From the NCBI GenBank assembly GCA_938743325.2, contig OW568864.1, forward strand, positions 992,001 through 1,056,000: a stretch of 64,000 bases of DNA, given 5' to 3'. A program made the translations under genes and the position numbers. Source of the DNA: Pycnococcus provasolii (Eukaryota > Chlorophyta > Pseudoscourfieldiophyceae > Pseudoscourfieldiales > Pycnococcaceae). Positions 17,201 to 26,184 of the stretch are shown one piece after another; position 1 is the first letter of the stretch; every line of letters begins with the position of its first letter. The notes below the pieces were generated by a model. That model saw only the letters and a program-made list of their open reading frames with translations, had not been told where the DNA came from and ran no database searches.

Positions 17201-20200
17201 TGTACGGATATGTACCAGCGGCGTGGATCGCCAATCAGGAAGCGCCCCTTCGGAACGAAGGCGAGCCGATCCACTACATCCTTCAGTGCATCGGGCGATT
17301 CCTTATGACCTGCCGTAGACAACAGTGCCCTGTTCTCTTGACTGGAAATCTCGTCAAAAGTGAAGCAGAAGGCGTCCATTTGAAACAAATAGCGATAAGC
17401 GAGCAAGAGCATGGAGTATGCTGCAAGCGTCAGCCATGCACGGCGAGGTGCGAGAGGATACTCCACCACGTAGTACAGCATAAGGGCACCAACTGGGAGG
17501 GCAGTAAGAAACGCGGCGTCATAAGCGGCAGCTGCGACGTACACAATCTGAACGTAAAGCTCCGTATGAGACAGAATGATCGAAGGGACTATCAACTTGA
17601 GTGTGATAAAAAGCCGCTCCGAAGCACCGTACAGTAAAGCAAGCACCGGGCGCTTTTGCTGCTCTGCCTTAGATTGCTCGACTTTAGATTCACTTCCGAA
17701 CGATGACTTTTGCAGCTTCCACATCTTCTCCAGCGTCTTCAGCTGCCGTGGGAAGAGCACCGGATCGATCAGGCGCTTTAAAAGTCGTAAGGAATGCCTG
17801 CACATGATTTCGATGAAATTTGCGGCTGCGACCAGCATCCCATAAGCACGCTCTCGGCGCTTTTTTGAGGCGAGAGGATCCCGCGCTTTACTTTTCGCCG
17901 AATCTTTGTTGCATTTTTGGCATACATGCTCAACAATAATCTCTTCGCCAATTTTGCCAAGGAAACCATCCTCGTGTCGTGCGCGCATTGATAATATGAT
18001 GCGGTAGCGCATTCCGGGAGTGCGAGAGAGTTGTACTAAATCGAGTGATGTATCCGACGTGCCTATTGGGCGGATGAGGTGCAGTACGCGATTGAAAGGC
18101 ACGCGCGCACCGTCAGCACTGCCATCAGCCATTAGCACACGACAGTGCTCGCCTAGATAGGCGGGCGCATCGCGCCGAAGTAGAATCTCATACATCTGGA
18201 CATCGCTCATTGGCATCCAGCGTAAACGTATCCCACCTTCATCGGTGCCGACGACGCCTCCGTCTCGCCACACGGGTACAGTATGATAAATACGATCCAC
18301 TGAAGTCGCGTTGGACGAGCCAAACTTGCCCGCACTCGGAGTGGCCACGGGTAAGTCGTCCTGCTGCGTGTCAATCACTGGCTGCCCCATATGCCCACGC
18401 CCACCGGCTTCTATTCTCTCATCCTCCTGCAACCAATTATCCACCATCGATGAACTTTCAGAGAGCTCGTCCAACATCATCTGTGCACGCTGCACGACAC
18501 GATTGACGCGTTTCTCCGATGCAAAGTCAAAGTTGCTGCTCCAGGCTTTCAGGCGTTTATGTGTCAGCAGGGGGACACCACCTTCGTCTACAGTCTCAAG
18601 ACTATTCGTATCGTCATCATCTTGGCAAAGGGCCATACTCTCGAGTCGTTGATACATCGAACATAGCAGAAATACGAGGATCGATATCGCTAGACCCTTG
18701 CCTAGTGCGAGAGCACTTTCCGCGCAAACAGGGTCAATCAGCAACTTATACTCATCTGTCGCATCAACGCTGCACCTACTCGCATAGAGGCGATACAGTC
18801 CAATCACGCTTGGCCACCGAACGCCACAGTTCCGAGTTCCTGGTGGACAGCGTGTGTCGTTGCGCGGCGTCACGAAAGGGTCGATGAGCTGATAACCTAG
18901 CTTGAGATATATGACAGCAATGTTGTAGCGAGCGAGGAGCCCGGAAATTGCGGTGCTTTCCAGTCGACGAGATTGCCGAAGTATGCAAAATGTCAAATGC
19001 AAAATAATGCCGTGGTAGCCTAGATTGATCAGGTCCGGGGTATAGGTCGAAGACAGGAGAAGAAGCTCGATCAGAAGTAGCATAATAGCGGTGTGATAAC
19101 CCTTGCGAACAACTAGTCTGTTCAAGACTTGCGTGGCGCTAAAGCTACTTTTTGCATGTCGCCACTTTGACGTTTCCACAGTCGACGCCAGTGTATTCGA
19201 TCGAAGTATCTGCATCGTCGAGCTCACTGGTTTTTCAAAAGCCTCGTCTGCGCTACGAATAAACCAACTGCTATGCACAACCCCGAAAGAAGCCGCAATC
19301 CCGAGCATGCTCTGCGTGGTTGTGTCACCGATAAATGGGGGCGCTTCATGATATGGGTCGCGTCCCACCGCAAAGCGCCAAGTCGCCTGCAAGATATAGT
19401 TTAGATCTGAGTAAAACGCATAGTATTGGTGGTATGCGCTTGGCATGACGTCAAAGGCCACGATGTACTGAAGCAGGAAAAGCAAGACGGAAATCTTCAC
19501 TATTTTATCGGATCCGATGCGGTCGAAGTACGAAAGTATGCCCTCCTTTTGGCCGCCAAATTCGTGGATGGATCTCACGCGCCCCTCTGGTCCAAGATTG
19601 GCCATGCGCACGTTGCGACGGCGCAGGGCCCATCCAATCACAAACGCGTATCCTATAGAAATAAAGTTGAGCGGGTAAAATGCAGCAACGATCACAAAGC
19701 ATTCCATTGGCAACCCCATCCAGTTCATCAGCAACGGCATGAACGAGTAGTTCTCAAGCCTGATGTGCTTTGGAATTCGTTCTGTGTGTTGCTTCGTAAA
19801 GAACATGAGGTATAGCATGCACATGTACACGAAGAACAAATACGGACGAATCGCATCGGAAACGGAAAGGCCGTCAACATTCTTAAGAGGCTCGCGCAGG
19901 GGAAGTACGGGGATACCAATCCATTGCCAGTCTAACGTAGCTTTAGTGGATACTGCGTCGAAGAGTGTAATCGAAGTGAGAGGGTTTCTGCAAATGAGAA
20001 CGAACATGATACGCACGATTCCAAAGATCATTGTTCGAAGGCAGAAGTGATTAAATGCTTCGTTGCTGTCGTGCGTGACCCGCGGCGCTAACTGTGCGGC
20101 GGCGGCTGAAACTGTCGCGAGAAGGCTTGAATGGCGCAACAAGTGGGCAACAAAGTACATGAGATAGCAAGCGTCGATCACACTTGGCCGGTAAGAGAGA

Positions 20201-23200
20201 CCTACCGCAATTGCCCAGTAAACAATCACGTTGCGAAGAGCACTTCGTGTAACCTCAAGGAAAAGCAGCCAACGGTACTTGGTCTTTTCATTGTTCACGA
20301 GATCTGCACTGCCCTTGATTTCAGAAGGATTTGAAGATGACGGAGGCACATCCAACACATGATCGCGTTCATGCCGCGACGAAATCTCGTCTTCGTGAGC
20401 ATCGTCATCACTAGCGGGTGTAACATAGCCGCTGCCCTCATCGCTGCTCAGATCCTTCTCACTCGTCGCGTCGTAGACAGGATTCGCAGAGTTTGCTTGT
20501 TCACCCTCTTTTTCATCATCTTTCACATTTGTCGCCCACGATTGCTTCGATGATGTTGGCGAAATTTGTGAGGAGTTGCAAGCTTGCCGGTCATTTCTTT
20601 CAATCCTTCTCTGGACATAGATCCGGTACCGAGTCTGCACGGCGCAAGCGGCTTCATCTTCTAGCTCATGTATGAAACTGATGTAATAATCCAAGCTAAG
20701 AAAGAGGACTAGCGGAAGCCAACGACTTCGATCGTGAAATTGACTTGCCGTGAGGTCCAAGAGCAAGCCGAAGAGTGCACCACCCATTCCCGCTGCGGAA
20801 GGCACTTGCTCGGAAAGCTCCCTTTCCACCTCGCCCTCGATAAAGTACGAAATCAGCATGTGCGCGGCAAAAAGGCGCGTCGCGTATCGAAGTGCGTAGC
20901 GAACGCGCATTCGTGAACTAATCCAGCTGGCGCTGTCCGTTACCTTCATGCGATCTGACAAGAGCGCGGGAACGACAATAAGCACGCCGGATAGCACGAG
21001 GACATCCACCGCACTTGCGCAGCTATTTCCGACACACGAGAGTTTTCGTCGACCCCACCATTCAGATCGATCTACAGCGCTCTTGGATTGTCCGCACTGC
21101 GTGAACACAAGCACGCACGCAGCTGCAACTACGGCACTTTCCACGCGGCACATTGCTAAGCGCGCATTACGCATCAACGATCGCATGTAAGGCGAAATCG
21201 TCTGCTTTGATGAAAACGCCGAAGCAATCCTATCATGGGTAGGTCGGAAGATGCCAATAAAGTTTTGCATGTGGTGTATGTCCTCCATTGCATGAGCTGG
21301 CTTGCTCATGCCAACTGATATTTCGAGCATAATTACCGCAAAGGCGAGTGTGATGAGCTCGCCGGCGGTTGGTTTGAGTCCAACGCAAAACACCAAGCTG
21401 CTCTCCTCGTCAAATTCCTGGGAGGTCATTCGTATCACCTGCTTGAGGGGTTGCCAGGAATAGCGCAGCAAGAGCTCCACGATTAGCAGGCTTCGCATGA
21501 CACGCAGGCGGAATGTGTCTTTTGCACCCAGCTCTCGCGTTGGCGCCATCACCCACGTCAGCAGGTAAAGCAAATGCAACGTCGGTAGTGCCTTGCTTGC
21601 TGCGGCATTACTGGCGCTCGACGAGCAACTCTGCGCTGACGAGGTACCTGCAGAATCGACAAGCGTAAGAACGAGAAGGCCGGTAAGTGGCACCAGCCAT
21701 ATCACGAATCGAATTCCGTAGCGAGATTTCAGTGTGATTTGCATGATACCAGACCAAACTGTTGTTTGCAACCTTTGAAGCTTTTTAAACGTGATCAATC
21801 CAATGCTCTGAAGATGTGTGCGTGGAGTCGAATCGCCCGACACAGTGCGTGCAAGGCTTGGTGACTTTGACGTGCGACTGCTCAACTCTGGTTTCCTTTC
21901 GCCTAGCACGTGCAGCAGATAGCACAGCGCGCCAATCAGTAGGGCTAAGAGAACTCGAAGAAAGTAGTTGGATCCGAGCCACGGGTACAAGTCGGGCCAA
22001 AGTTGAAAGCGAACGTAGCCGAAAAATGTACTGCCAATGCGGTAGGCCAGTTTGCCACAGGCATCAGAAGAACCTTTTTCAGACTCTGGAACTTGATTAT
22101 CGCACATCGTCCGTTCTGTAGCGCCGATTGACAGAAATATGGCAGATTGAACAAGAGCGGCGATCGAAACAATTACTGCACCATATCCATGCACACTTTT
22201 GCGAACACGGCCTGACACGAAAATCAAGGCGAGGCAAATGCCAAGAACGCCACGATAAGTCACAGCGATCATGAGCGAGGAGACGCGCGAAAGTGGCAGC
22301 CGCGCATGCTCCATGAAAAGCGCGACACTGCGCGGGAGGAATTGGATGAGATGCGGGGTGGATTTATCACGGCGCGGAATTTGTAGCAGGCGCAGGACGA
22401 TGAGCGACACGGCAGTTGCAGCACGGCTCAGCATACTCGGAACGTGCGCTCGCCGATTTGTCATCGCATTGCCCCTATCGTACATGTCCTCCGACGTATC
22501 GAAGAGCAGCAGGACATCGCGCTTGGCGGCATCGTGCGCGTATGCGTCGTATATCCCTGTAGCGTGTTGCAGAAAGAGCACGCCGCTTAACAACCATGCA
22601 AACGAGTTTGAACAAAACCAGTCGTGAGTTTGAGCAACGCCTTGCCGGGAGTAGGAAACGGACAGCGATCGTTTGCTTGGCACGCTGCGCAGCAGAATCG
22701 CCAAAGCCGCAAAGGCGGGCAGGGTAGCCTGAAGCAGCCCTGGCGCACTGGCGGCAGCGACGCATGCTGTGAGCGTGGCGAACGGCGCTGCATAAGGTGC
22801 GATGCGAACCGAGAGCTTCGTTGCAAGTTGCAGCAGACGGTTTCGTCTGCGGCGTCCGTTGCGGTACAGGGATGTCGCGACTGCAGCGCTAACGACGAAC
22901 GTGGCGGCATCTGGCCCGAACACCGCGCCCAGCGACCCGTGTCCTGACCACAGCCCGAAGAGTGTTCCAACGTCACCCACAGGTGCACTTGCAATGACCA
23001 GCGCTGCGTTGCTCACGGCAAGAGCGACGGCAGTCGCCGATGTCGCGGCGACAATCGGAATCGTTTGCATGCTATGCGGGAGCAATGCCACTATGAGGTA
23101 TAGCGCAGACACGGCGCTGCGAGTGCGAAAGAAGGCTGCGACAAATAGGACGACTGAGAGGCATATCTTCAGCAAGTGCAAGTGCAAGCCACCGCCGCCG

Positions 23201-23418
23201 CCGTCGTCGTCGTCCTCCTCCTCCTCCTCTTCTACTTCTGTTTCTTCTTCACCGCCGTCGTCGTCGTAACCATAGTCCTCTACTTCGTCGTCCAAGTCGT
23301 CCGCAGTGGAATCGTCGTCGGCACTTTTGGCGGTGAGGTACGTTTTCGATCGACTCTTGAGACCACGCTCGACGTCTGGCGCCGTCTCACCCAACACGTT
23401 CTCAGTCGTCAACATCAA
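14272..23418 (-). CDS. PIEZO: PIEZO-type mechanosensitive ion channel
   Basis: A very large membrane protein predicted to form a trimeric, stretch-gated cation channel. The single exon encodes 3,048 residues (family usually about 2,100-2,800). Residues 1-80 are acidic and soluble, then dozens of hydrophobic helices follow, separated by charged loops, as in the repeated four-helix blade units. The C-terminal third shows the family hallmarks: LPFVLELTSLLDWTFTDTCL, the equivalent of the conserved PFExRxxxDWxxTxTxL block, then an extracellular cap-like region rich in beta segments, a last transmembrane helix (YGIGILYITIITTLGYGLLRA) and the terminal ETPIYAMRHPEKLEGICQAM helix of the pore module. 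A Ser/Glu-rich insert (about residues 960-1040) is a likely regulatory loop. No intron is needed. Its start is divergent to the WH1 gene across a 720-bp gap. Confidence 0.93.
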   Translation of the reverse strand: MMLTTENVLGETAPDVERGLKSRSKTYLTAKSADDDSTADDLDDEVEDYGYDDDGGEEETEVEEEEEEDDDDGGGGGLHLHLLKICLSVVLFVAAFFRTRSAVSALYLIVALLPHSMQTIPIVAATSATAVALAVSNAALVIASAPVGDVGTLFGLWSGHGSLGAVFGPDAATFVVSAAVATSLYRNGRRRRNRLLQLATKLSVRIAPYAAPFATLTACVAAASAPGLLQATLPAFAALAILLRSVPSKRSLSVSYSRQGVAQTHDWFCSNSFAWLLSGVLFLQHATGIYDAYAHDAAKRDVLLLFDTSEDMYDRGNAMTNRRAHVPSMLSRAATAVSLIVLRLLQIPRRDKSTPHLIQFLPRSVALFMEHARLPLSRVSSLMIAVTYRGVLGICLALIFVSGRVRKSVHGYGAVIVSIAALVQSAIFLSIGATERTMCDNQVPESEKGSSDACGKLAYRIGSTFFGYVRFQLWPDLYPWLGSNYFLRVLLALLIGALCYLLHVLGERKPELSSRTSKSPSLARTVSGDSTPRTHLQSIGLITFKKLQRLQTTVWSGIMQITLKSRYGIRFVIWLVPLTGLLVLTLVDSAGTSSAQSCSSSASNAAASKALPTLHLLYLLTWVMAPTRELGAKDTFRLRVMRSLLIVELLLRYSWQPLKQVIRMTSQEFDEESSLVFCVGLKPTAGELITLAFAVIMLEISVGMSKPAHAMEDIHHMQNFIGIFRPTHDRIASAFSSKQTISPYMRSLMRNARLAMCRVESAVVAAACVLVFTQCGQSKSAVDRSEWWGRRKLSCVGNSCASAVDVLVLSGVLIVVPALLSDRMKVTDSASWISSRMRVRYALRYATRLFAAHMLISYFIEGEVERELSEQVPSAAGMGGALFGLLLDLTASQFHDRSRWLPLVLFLSLDYYISFIHELEDEAACAVQTRYRIYVQRRIERNDRQACNSSQISPTSSKQSWATNVKDDEKEGEQANSANPVYDATSEKDLSSDEGSGYVTPASDDDAHEDEISSRHERDHVLDVPPSSSNPSEIKGSADLVNNEKTKYRWLLFLEVTRSALRNVIVYWAIAVGLSYRPSVIDACYLMYFVAHLLRHSSLLATVSAAAAQLAPRVTHDSNEAFNHFCLRTMIFGIVRIMFVLICRNPLTSITLFDAVSTKATLDWQWIGIPVLPLREPLKNVDGLSVSDAIRPYLFFVYMCMLYLMFFTKQHTERIPKHIRLENYSFMPLLMNWMGLPMECFVIVAAFYPLNFISIGYAFVIGWALRRRNVRMANLGPEGRVRSIHEFGGQKEGILSYFDRIGSDKIVKISVLLFLLQYIVAFDVMPSAYHQYYAFYSDLNYILQATWRFAVGRDPYHEAPPFIGDTTTQSMLGIAASFGVVHSSWFIRSADEAFEKPVSSTMQILRSNTLASTVETSKWRHAKSSFSATQVLNRLVVRKGYHTAIMLLLIELLLLSSTYTPDLINLGYHGIILHLTFCILRQSRRLESTAISGLLARYNIAVIYLKLGYQLIDPFVTPRNDTRCPPGTRNCGVRWPSVIGLYRLYASRCSVDATDEYKLLIDPVCAESALALGKGLAISILVFLLCSMYQRLESMALCQDDDDTNSLETVDEGGVPLLTHKRLKAWSSNFDFASEKRVNRVVQRAQMMLDELSESSSMVDNWLQEDERIEAGGRGHMGQPVIDTQQDDLPVATPSAGKFGSSNATSVDRIYHTVPVWRDGGVVGTDEGGIRLRWMPMSDVQMYEILLRRDAPAYLGEHCRVLMADGSADGARVPFNRVLHLIRPIGTSDTSLDLVQLSRTPGMRYRIILSMRARHEDGFLGKIGEEIIVEHVCQKCNKDSAKSKARDPLASKKRRERAYGMLVAAANFIEIMCRHSLRLLKRLIDPVLFPRQLKTLEKMWKLQKSSFGSESKVEQSKAEQQKRPVLALLYGASERLFITLKLIVPSIILSHTELYVQIVYVAAAAYDAAFLTALPVGALMLYYVVEYPLAPRRAWLTLAAYSMLLLAYRYLFQMDAFCFTFDEISSQENRALLSTAGHKESPDALKDVVDRLAFVPKGRFLIGDPRRWYISVQPYCPATESGSWPYASSIDSQSSYARAADVFWSLSKRGWKSHHMSMLRHLLLDVLSLFFTILHIRSLHLKGLWHDRSLDRWHGTPAKVPSSRKPGTTSREETRERAISVESVGLSLSENDGDENVKRRSTRNFKKRRANVQRKANALLRRYANAALKLIGGFMHRTVAQNAVYSRLSRVTVESVARTPSRSRAVSHADKSGEPHGKLGRLATFVDAQSSIDLVRESGGEAILKPGIDLYPSIFFVEVILLALAIAYAGDFRPDDSALPLSEDLRANRFSAFTVVAAMLHVALIIVNRACYLRIDMRARVVFHCIEVTVVHVMLFFILPYLSSDVGVRLSVNWKTRTYYAFFALHMAMSARQIRYGYVASSEVHQSFFRVPDHVEREEARAADLRSELALRDPDGRRSSRQYDVGDVALKVRGLDPRKSVLALPPVPRCMRCFKRRMIGYGYIVFAKLPFVLELTSLLDWTFTDTCLDPFSWLIFVTVAHKVHVAKLFRDAKRDDMDHTHGVRRQNLCCKCWQGTILAGLLLLVLLLPIALFSDLNPTLAPNPVGAAMMSVSMRYEIPVSERSSVLAEDLLPSDDVPWTSTASQTRTLDLIPFPPLSSSLGVDLPSTSYIHPVDAVASAVRSYGVAAVGTGPTVQCATWDAVPSHDGFFVSLEGLKPLRDSLFAAAQGKVRPPVAAIRFAFRRRGPPGAETVVTSTAVAETQAGTYGNPDASVGVRLTKEQCAYFAEAIDGMSVRNTTATTGFTSPDVIGDFVSLELRNALPTAYRLYPLSLAPRQLHRLPYGDAPVDMQNVRLSLRSSVNAGGLYWTLTPFDDTKKDGLNASSIPVEPCERRTSLGFVSCICGRTDGASMVLFSDRYLRGLVENLSLPSYGIGILYITIITTLGYGLLRAFLLNLWTETPIYAMRHPEKLEGICQAMRTLRGINYPSKHVDEARLYRLLMRIVSDQHVMSRFTSSRRSGGQHAHLQ

Positions 23419-24139
23419 CGGAAGTTGATTTCTCCGTGATTTCAGAACAGACTAGGATACGACCCTTCAGGACAGAATACAACTCACTCACTCACCTATG
23501 GACAGGAGAAGCCATGCGGAATTCGAATGACGCAAACATGTGGTGTGTGACTGCGAGCTGGTTGGTTGTCGTCCACGTCAACAGGCGCAAAGAAAAAGAA
23601 AAGGAAGGAAAAGGAGAAGAAAACGGCGTGCGCTTTCTCGGCGCAACAAACAAAGCAGGCCCATGGAAAAGGCCAAAAGGCGCGCGCCACTTGACAGACC
23701 ACCTGTAAAGTTACATACCACCTGACAGTCAGCCTGACCACCTAGGAGGAGAAGCAGACTCACAAAGCAGACACACAAAGCAAGTACAAAGTACAAAGTA
23801 CAAAGCAGATATACATACACACGCTGACTGACGCTGTGCTGTCTGTGCATTCCATGTGCATGATGAGGAGGCCATTCATGAATCACCATTCACCAGAGAC
23901 GTACCTTTAAGGTACACGCGCGCAATACCACTAAGAACTACTGTTTTACCATGCTTGACAACGTTGGCGTATTACCACATGTTTTGTGGTATAAATACTC
24001 CGTTACATGCTGCACATACATACGACACGTTTCGCTCTCTCTCTCTTTCCTTTCTGCGACCAGCTGTGGCCGCAGCCCGCAAGCAAACACGTTGGTCCCA
24101 AACGTTTGCCCATCTATAGGTACATAACTTGCCATCGAC
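23419..24139. other. Divergent intergenic region between PIEZO and WH1-like gene
   Basis: About 720 bp serving as promoters for both genes. It includes a purine-rich AAGAAAAGG tract (23586-23618), a tandem AAGTACAAAGTACAAAGTAC (23780-23800) and two CCATTCA words near 23871-23896 that resemble part of the 3'-end element but are too short to call a copy. Confidence 0.5.
23990..23997 (+). promoter_or_regulatory. Putative TATA box of the WH1-like gene
   Basis: TATAAATA lies 150 nt upstream of the ATG at 24140, implying a 5' UTR of roughly 120 nt. It is the clearest canonical TATA box in the window. Confidence 0.6.
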
Positions 24140-25882
24140 ATGGACGACGCCAATGCGCCCACGCCAGTCGTGTCCATGCCGCGTGCGCCGCTCGCGGCGA
24201 TATTCGCGGAAGATGACGCGGAAGTGAACGCCGCCGATGCCGCGTTCACGTACAAACCGGCGGCACCTGCCGGGCAAGCGCAGGCGAACAACCAAAGTGC
24301 AACGGAGAGTCACGCACAAAACGCGGGAGCGGCGACGGCGACGGCGCAAGGGGGGGGTCTGAAGCAGGCTGCCATGGCGCACGGGTGTGCGCTCGCTCAC
24401 GTTTACGTCGACAACGCTCCGGCGGGAGTCGCAGGTGCAGCGCTGCTCTACCACGACGTCAACCAAACTGTCACGCTTCTCGTCTACGACCCGAACAAAC
24501 GGCCTCTCGTCGCGAAACCTCTGCATAGTCACGGAGACGATGCGCTTGCGCCGCAGAAAAACACAAGCGCGAACGACGGGGTTTACGTGTCATTCTCGGA
24601 AGGCGGGAGAAGGTGGTCGCTGCTATACCGAGCAGAGGCGGACTGGGTGGCGTTCGCGCGCAACGCCGTGCTGCTCCGTGCAGCCGCGTCGAAGGCCAAC
24701 GCCGTGCAGGCGATCGCCGGTACAGCCGATGAGACGGCGCTTATCGCAAGACATGGGGATACGGTTCAAGCGCGTGTGTTCGCATGGCGCGTGCCAATTG
24801 CAGGGAACGCAACGCCGGTGCTCGTGCCGGATGCCTCGCCATTCCATGAAAGCGCCGCCGCGGGGTCCAAGCTAGATCTCGCAGAAGGCCAAGGAGATTC
24901 CACGGGCAGTCTCGTTCTCGCACTCGAGGGATGTCCGAAAGGTGCACGACGCGCCGTGGCAATCTATGACGCGGACTCGCTCGTTCTCTGGGACGTGGAG
25001 GTGCTCAAGTTAAAGAAGCGGCGAGGGTCATCGTTGAGCGGGGGTGATGCGCAGACTTCGACGCAGGTTGCCAGCTCGCCGGCGGAGGCTGAGTCACCCT
25101 CCCTCCCACCTCTGCAGTCACCATCGCCGCAGTCGTCATCATTCGCCGCAGAGTCACCACCGCCGCCGCAGAGCGCATCTTTGGCTGACGATTCGGCGTC
25201 GAGCGGCAGCTTGGCAGAACGCATGGCGCGCGTAAGCGCAATGGGCGGACGTGGCGGCATGGGAATCGCAATGGCAATCAATCCTCGTGCTCGCTCGATG
25301 AGCGCTGGATCTGAGAGTGCCGTCTCAGAAGAAGAAGCCGAGCAGCCGATGGTGCCAGCTGCAGAACCTGGTGTAGAACCGGCTGCAGAGGCCGCAGAAC
25401 CTGTACAACAACAACATGGTGAAGAGGAAACACCGGCGACCAAGTCTCACGCATTGTCGGCGGCGACATCTGCACCACCTGTCGTCTCCTCAGCACAACC
25501 TACCACGCCGCCATCACCTCTCTTACCAGACAGAGTGGCAAATGCAGCACACGTCGTGACGTCTTCAGCATCCACCGAATCCCGAACGACGTCGCCAGCG
25601 TGGTGGTATGGGCCTTGTGTGAATCGAGCAGATGCGCCAACAGACGAAACTTCGTTGGTCAAGCTAACGTCTCGTGTAGAGGAGACGCACGCTCTTGTCC
25701 ACCGTGCACTGGGGGGAGCCATTTCAGCAGCTATTACTGCGCGTGGCGATTCATTCCTAGCGGAAATTCAGTGGCCCGAGGATGACATGCCCCTCGTACG
25801 CGGCGACGTGGAGCGGCTATTGCGCGACGCATTCGAAGCTGCGGCGGAGACTGCAAGACGCGCCCTGGCAGAATCGACGTGA
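24140..25882 (+). CDS. FKBP15/WAFL-like protein with WH1-like domain, no FKBP domain
   Basis: The single exon encodes 580 residues starting MDDANAPTPVVSMPRAPL. The first 190 residues follow the N-terminus of FKBP15 (WAFL), an endosome/actin-linked protein: a short LAAIFAEDDAE motif and FTYKPA, a linker, then a WH1-like fold (about 75-190) with VTLLVYDPNKRPLVAK and GVYVSFSEGGRRWSLLYRAE, where FKBP15 has FYDDQRQNWSIMFE. A second beta segment follows (VQARVFAWRVPI). In FKBP15 an FKBP prolyl isomerase and a long coiled coil come next; here they are replaced by a Ser/Pro/Ala-rich disordered region (residues 300-500) and a short C-terminal helix (TSRVEETHALVHRALGGAIS). It may act as a proline-rich-ligand adaptor. 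Assignment is from N-terminal pattern only. Confidence 0.6.
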   Translation: MDDANAPTPVVSMPRAPLAAIFAEDDAEVNAADAAFTYKPAAPAGQAQANNQSATESHAQNAGAATATAQGGGLKQAAMAHGCALAHVYVDNAPAGVAGAALLYHDVNQTVTLLVYDPNKRPLVAKPLHSHGDDALAPQKNTSANDGVYVSFSEGGRRWSLLYRAEADWVAFARNAVLLRAAASKANAVQAIAGTADETALIARHGDTVQARVFAWRVPIAGNATPVLVPDASPFHESAAAGSKLDLAEGQGDSTGSLVLALEGCPKGARRAVAIYDADSLVLWDVEVLKLKKRRGSSLSGGDAQTSTQVASSPAEAESPSLPPLQSPSPQSSSFAAESPPPPQSASLADDSASSGSLAERMARVSAMGGRGGMGIAMAINPRARSMSAGSESAVSEEEAEQPMVPAAEPGVEPAAEAAEPVQQQHGEEETPATKSHALSAATSAPPVVSSAQPTTPPSPLLPDRVANAAHVVTSSASTESRTTSPAWWYGPCVNRADAPTDETSLVKLTSRVEETHALVHRALGGAISAAITARGDSFLAEIQWPEDDMPLVRGDVERLLRDAFEAAAETARRALAEST

Positions 25883-26070
25883 AAGATGATGAAGTAGATG
25901 TAGCAGGAAAACATTCTTTTAGTGTACCCTAGTAGATGTGACTCACGAGCCATGATGTTGATGCACGGTTGGCGGCGATGGCGGCCACAATAACGACAAC
26001 AAGCGCAAGCGGAGCTGTCACGATGCCAACGAAAAGCGCCCTGATATAACCTTAGTGCTATCTAAAAAAA

Positions 26071-26172
26071 GCGCCATGAATGGCTCCATTGAACGGGCTG
26101 AAAGTTGAATGTGAATGGCGTGAATGGACGACCATTGGACAAAGTAAAGTACATTCCATTACTGAATTAGAA
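26071..26172 (-). repeat. 3'-end element, copy B (after cyclophilin gene)
   Basis: On the minus strand it starts about 15 nt after the TAA of the cyclophilin gene with TAATTCAGTAATGGAATG, then TTTGTCCAATGGTCGTCC and CATTCA-like words, and ends in a T-run. It lies in the gap to the convergent WH1-like gene. Confidence 0.85.
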
Positions 26173-26184
26173 CATTTAGCACAT

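Noticed and set aside
23871-23896. CCATTCATGAATCACCATTCACC, similar to words of the 3'-end element
   Set aside because: Only two CATTCA words match; the TGAGATCCC and TTTGTCCAACGG parts are missing and it lies upstream of start codons.
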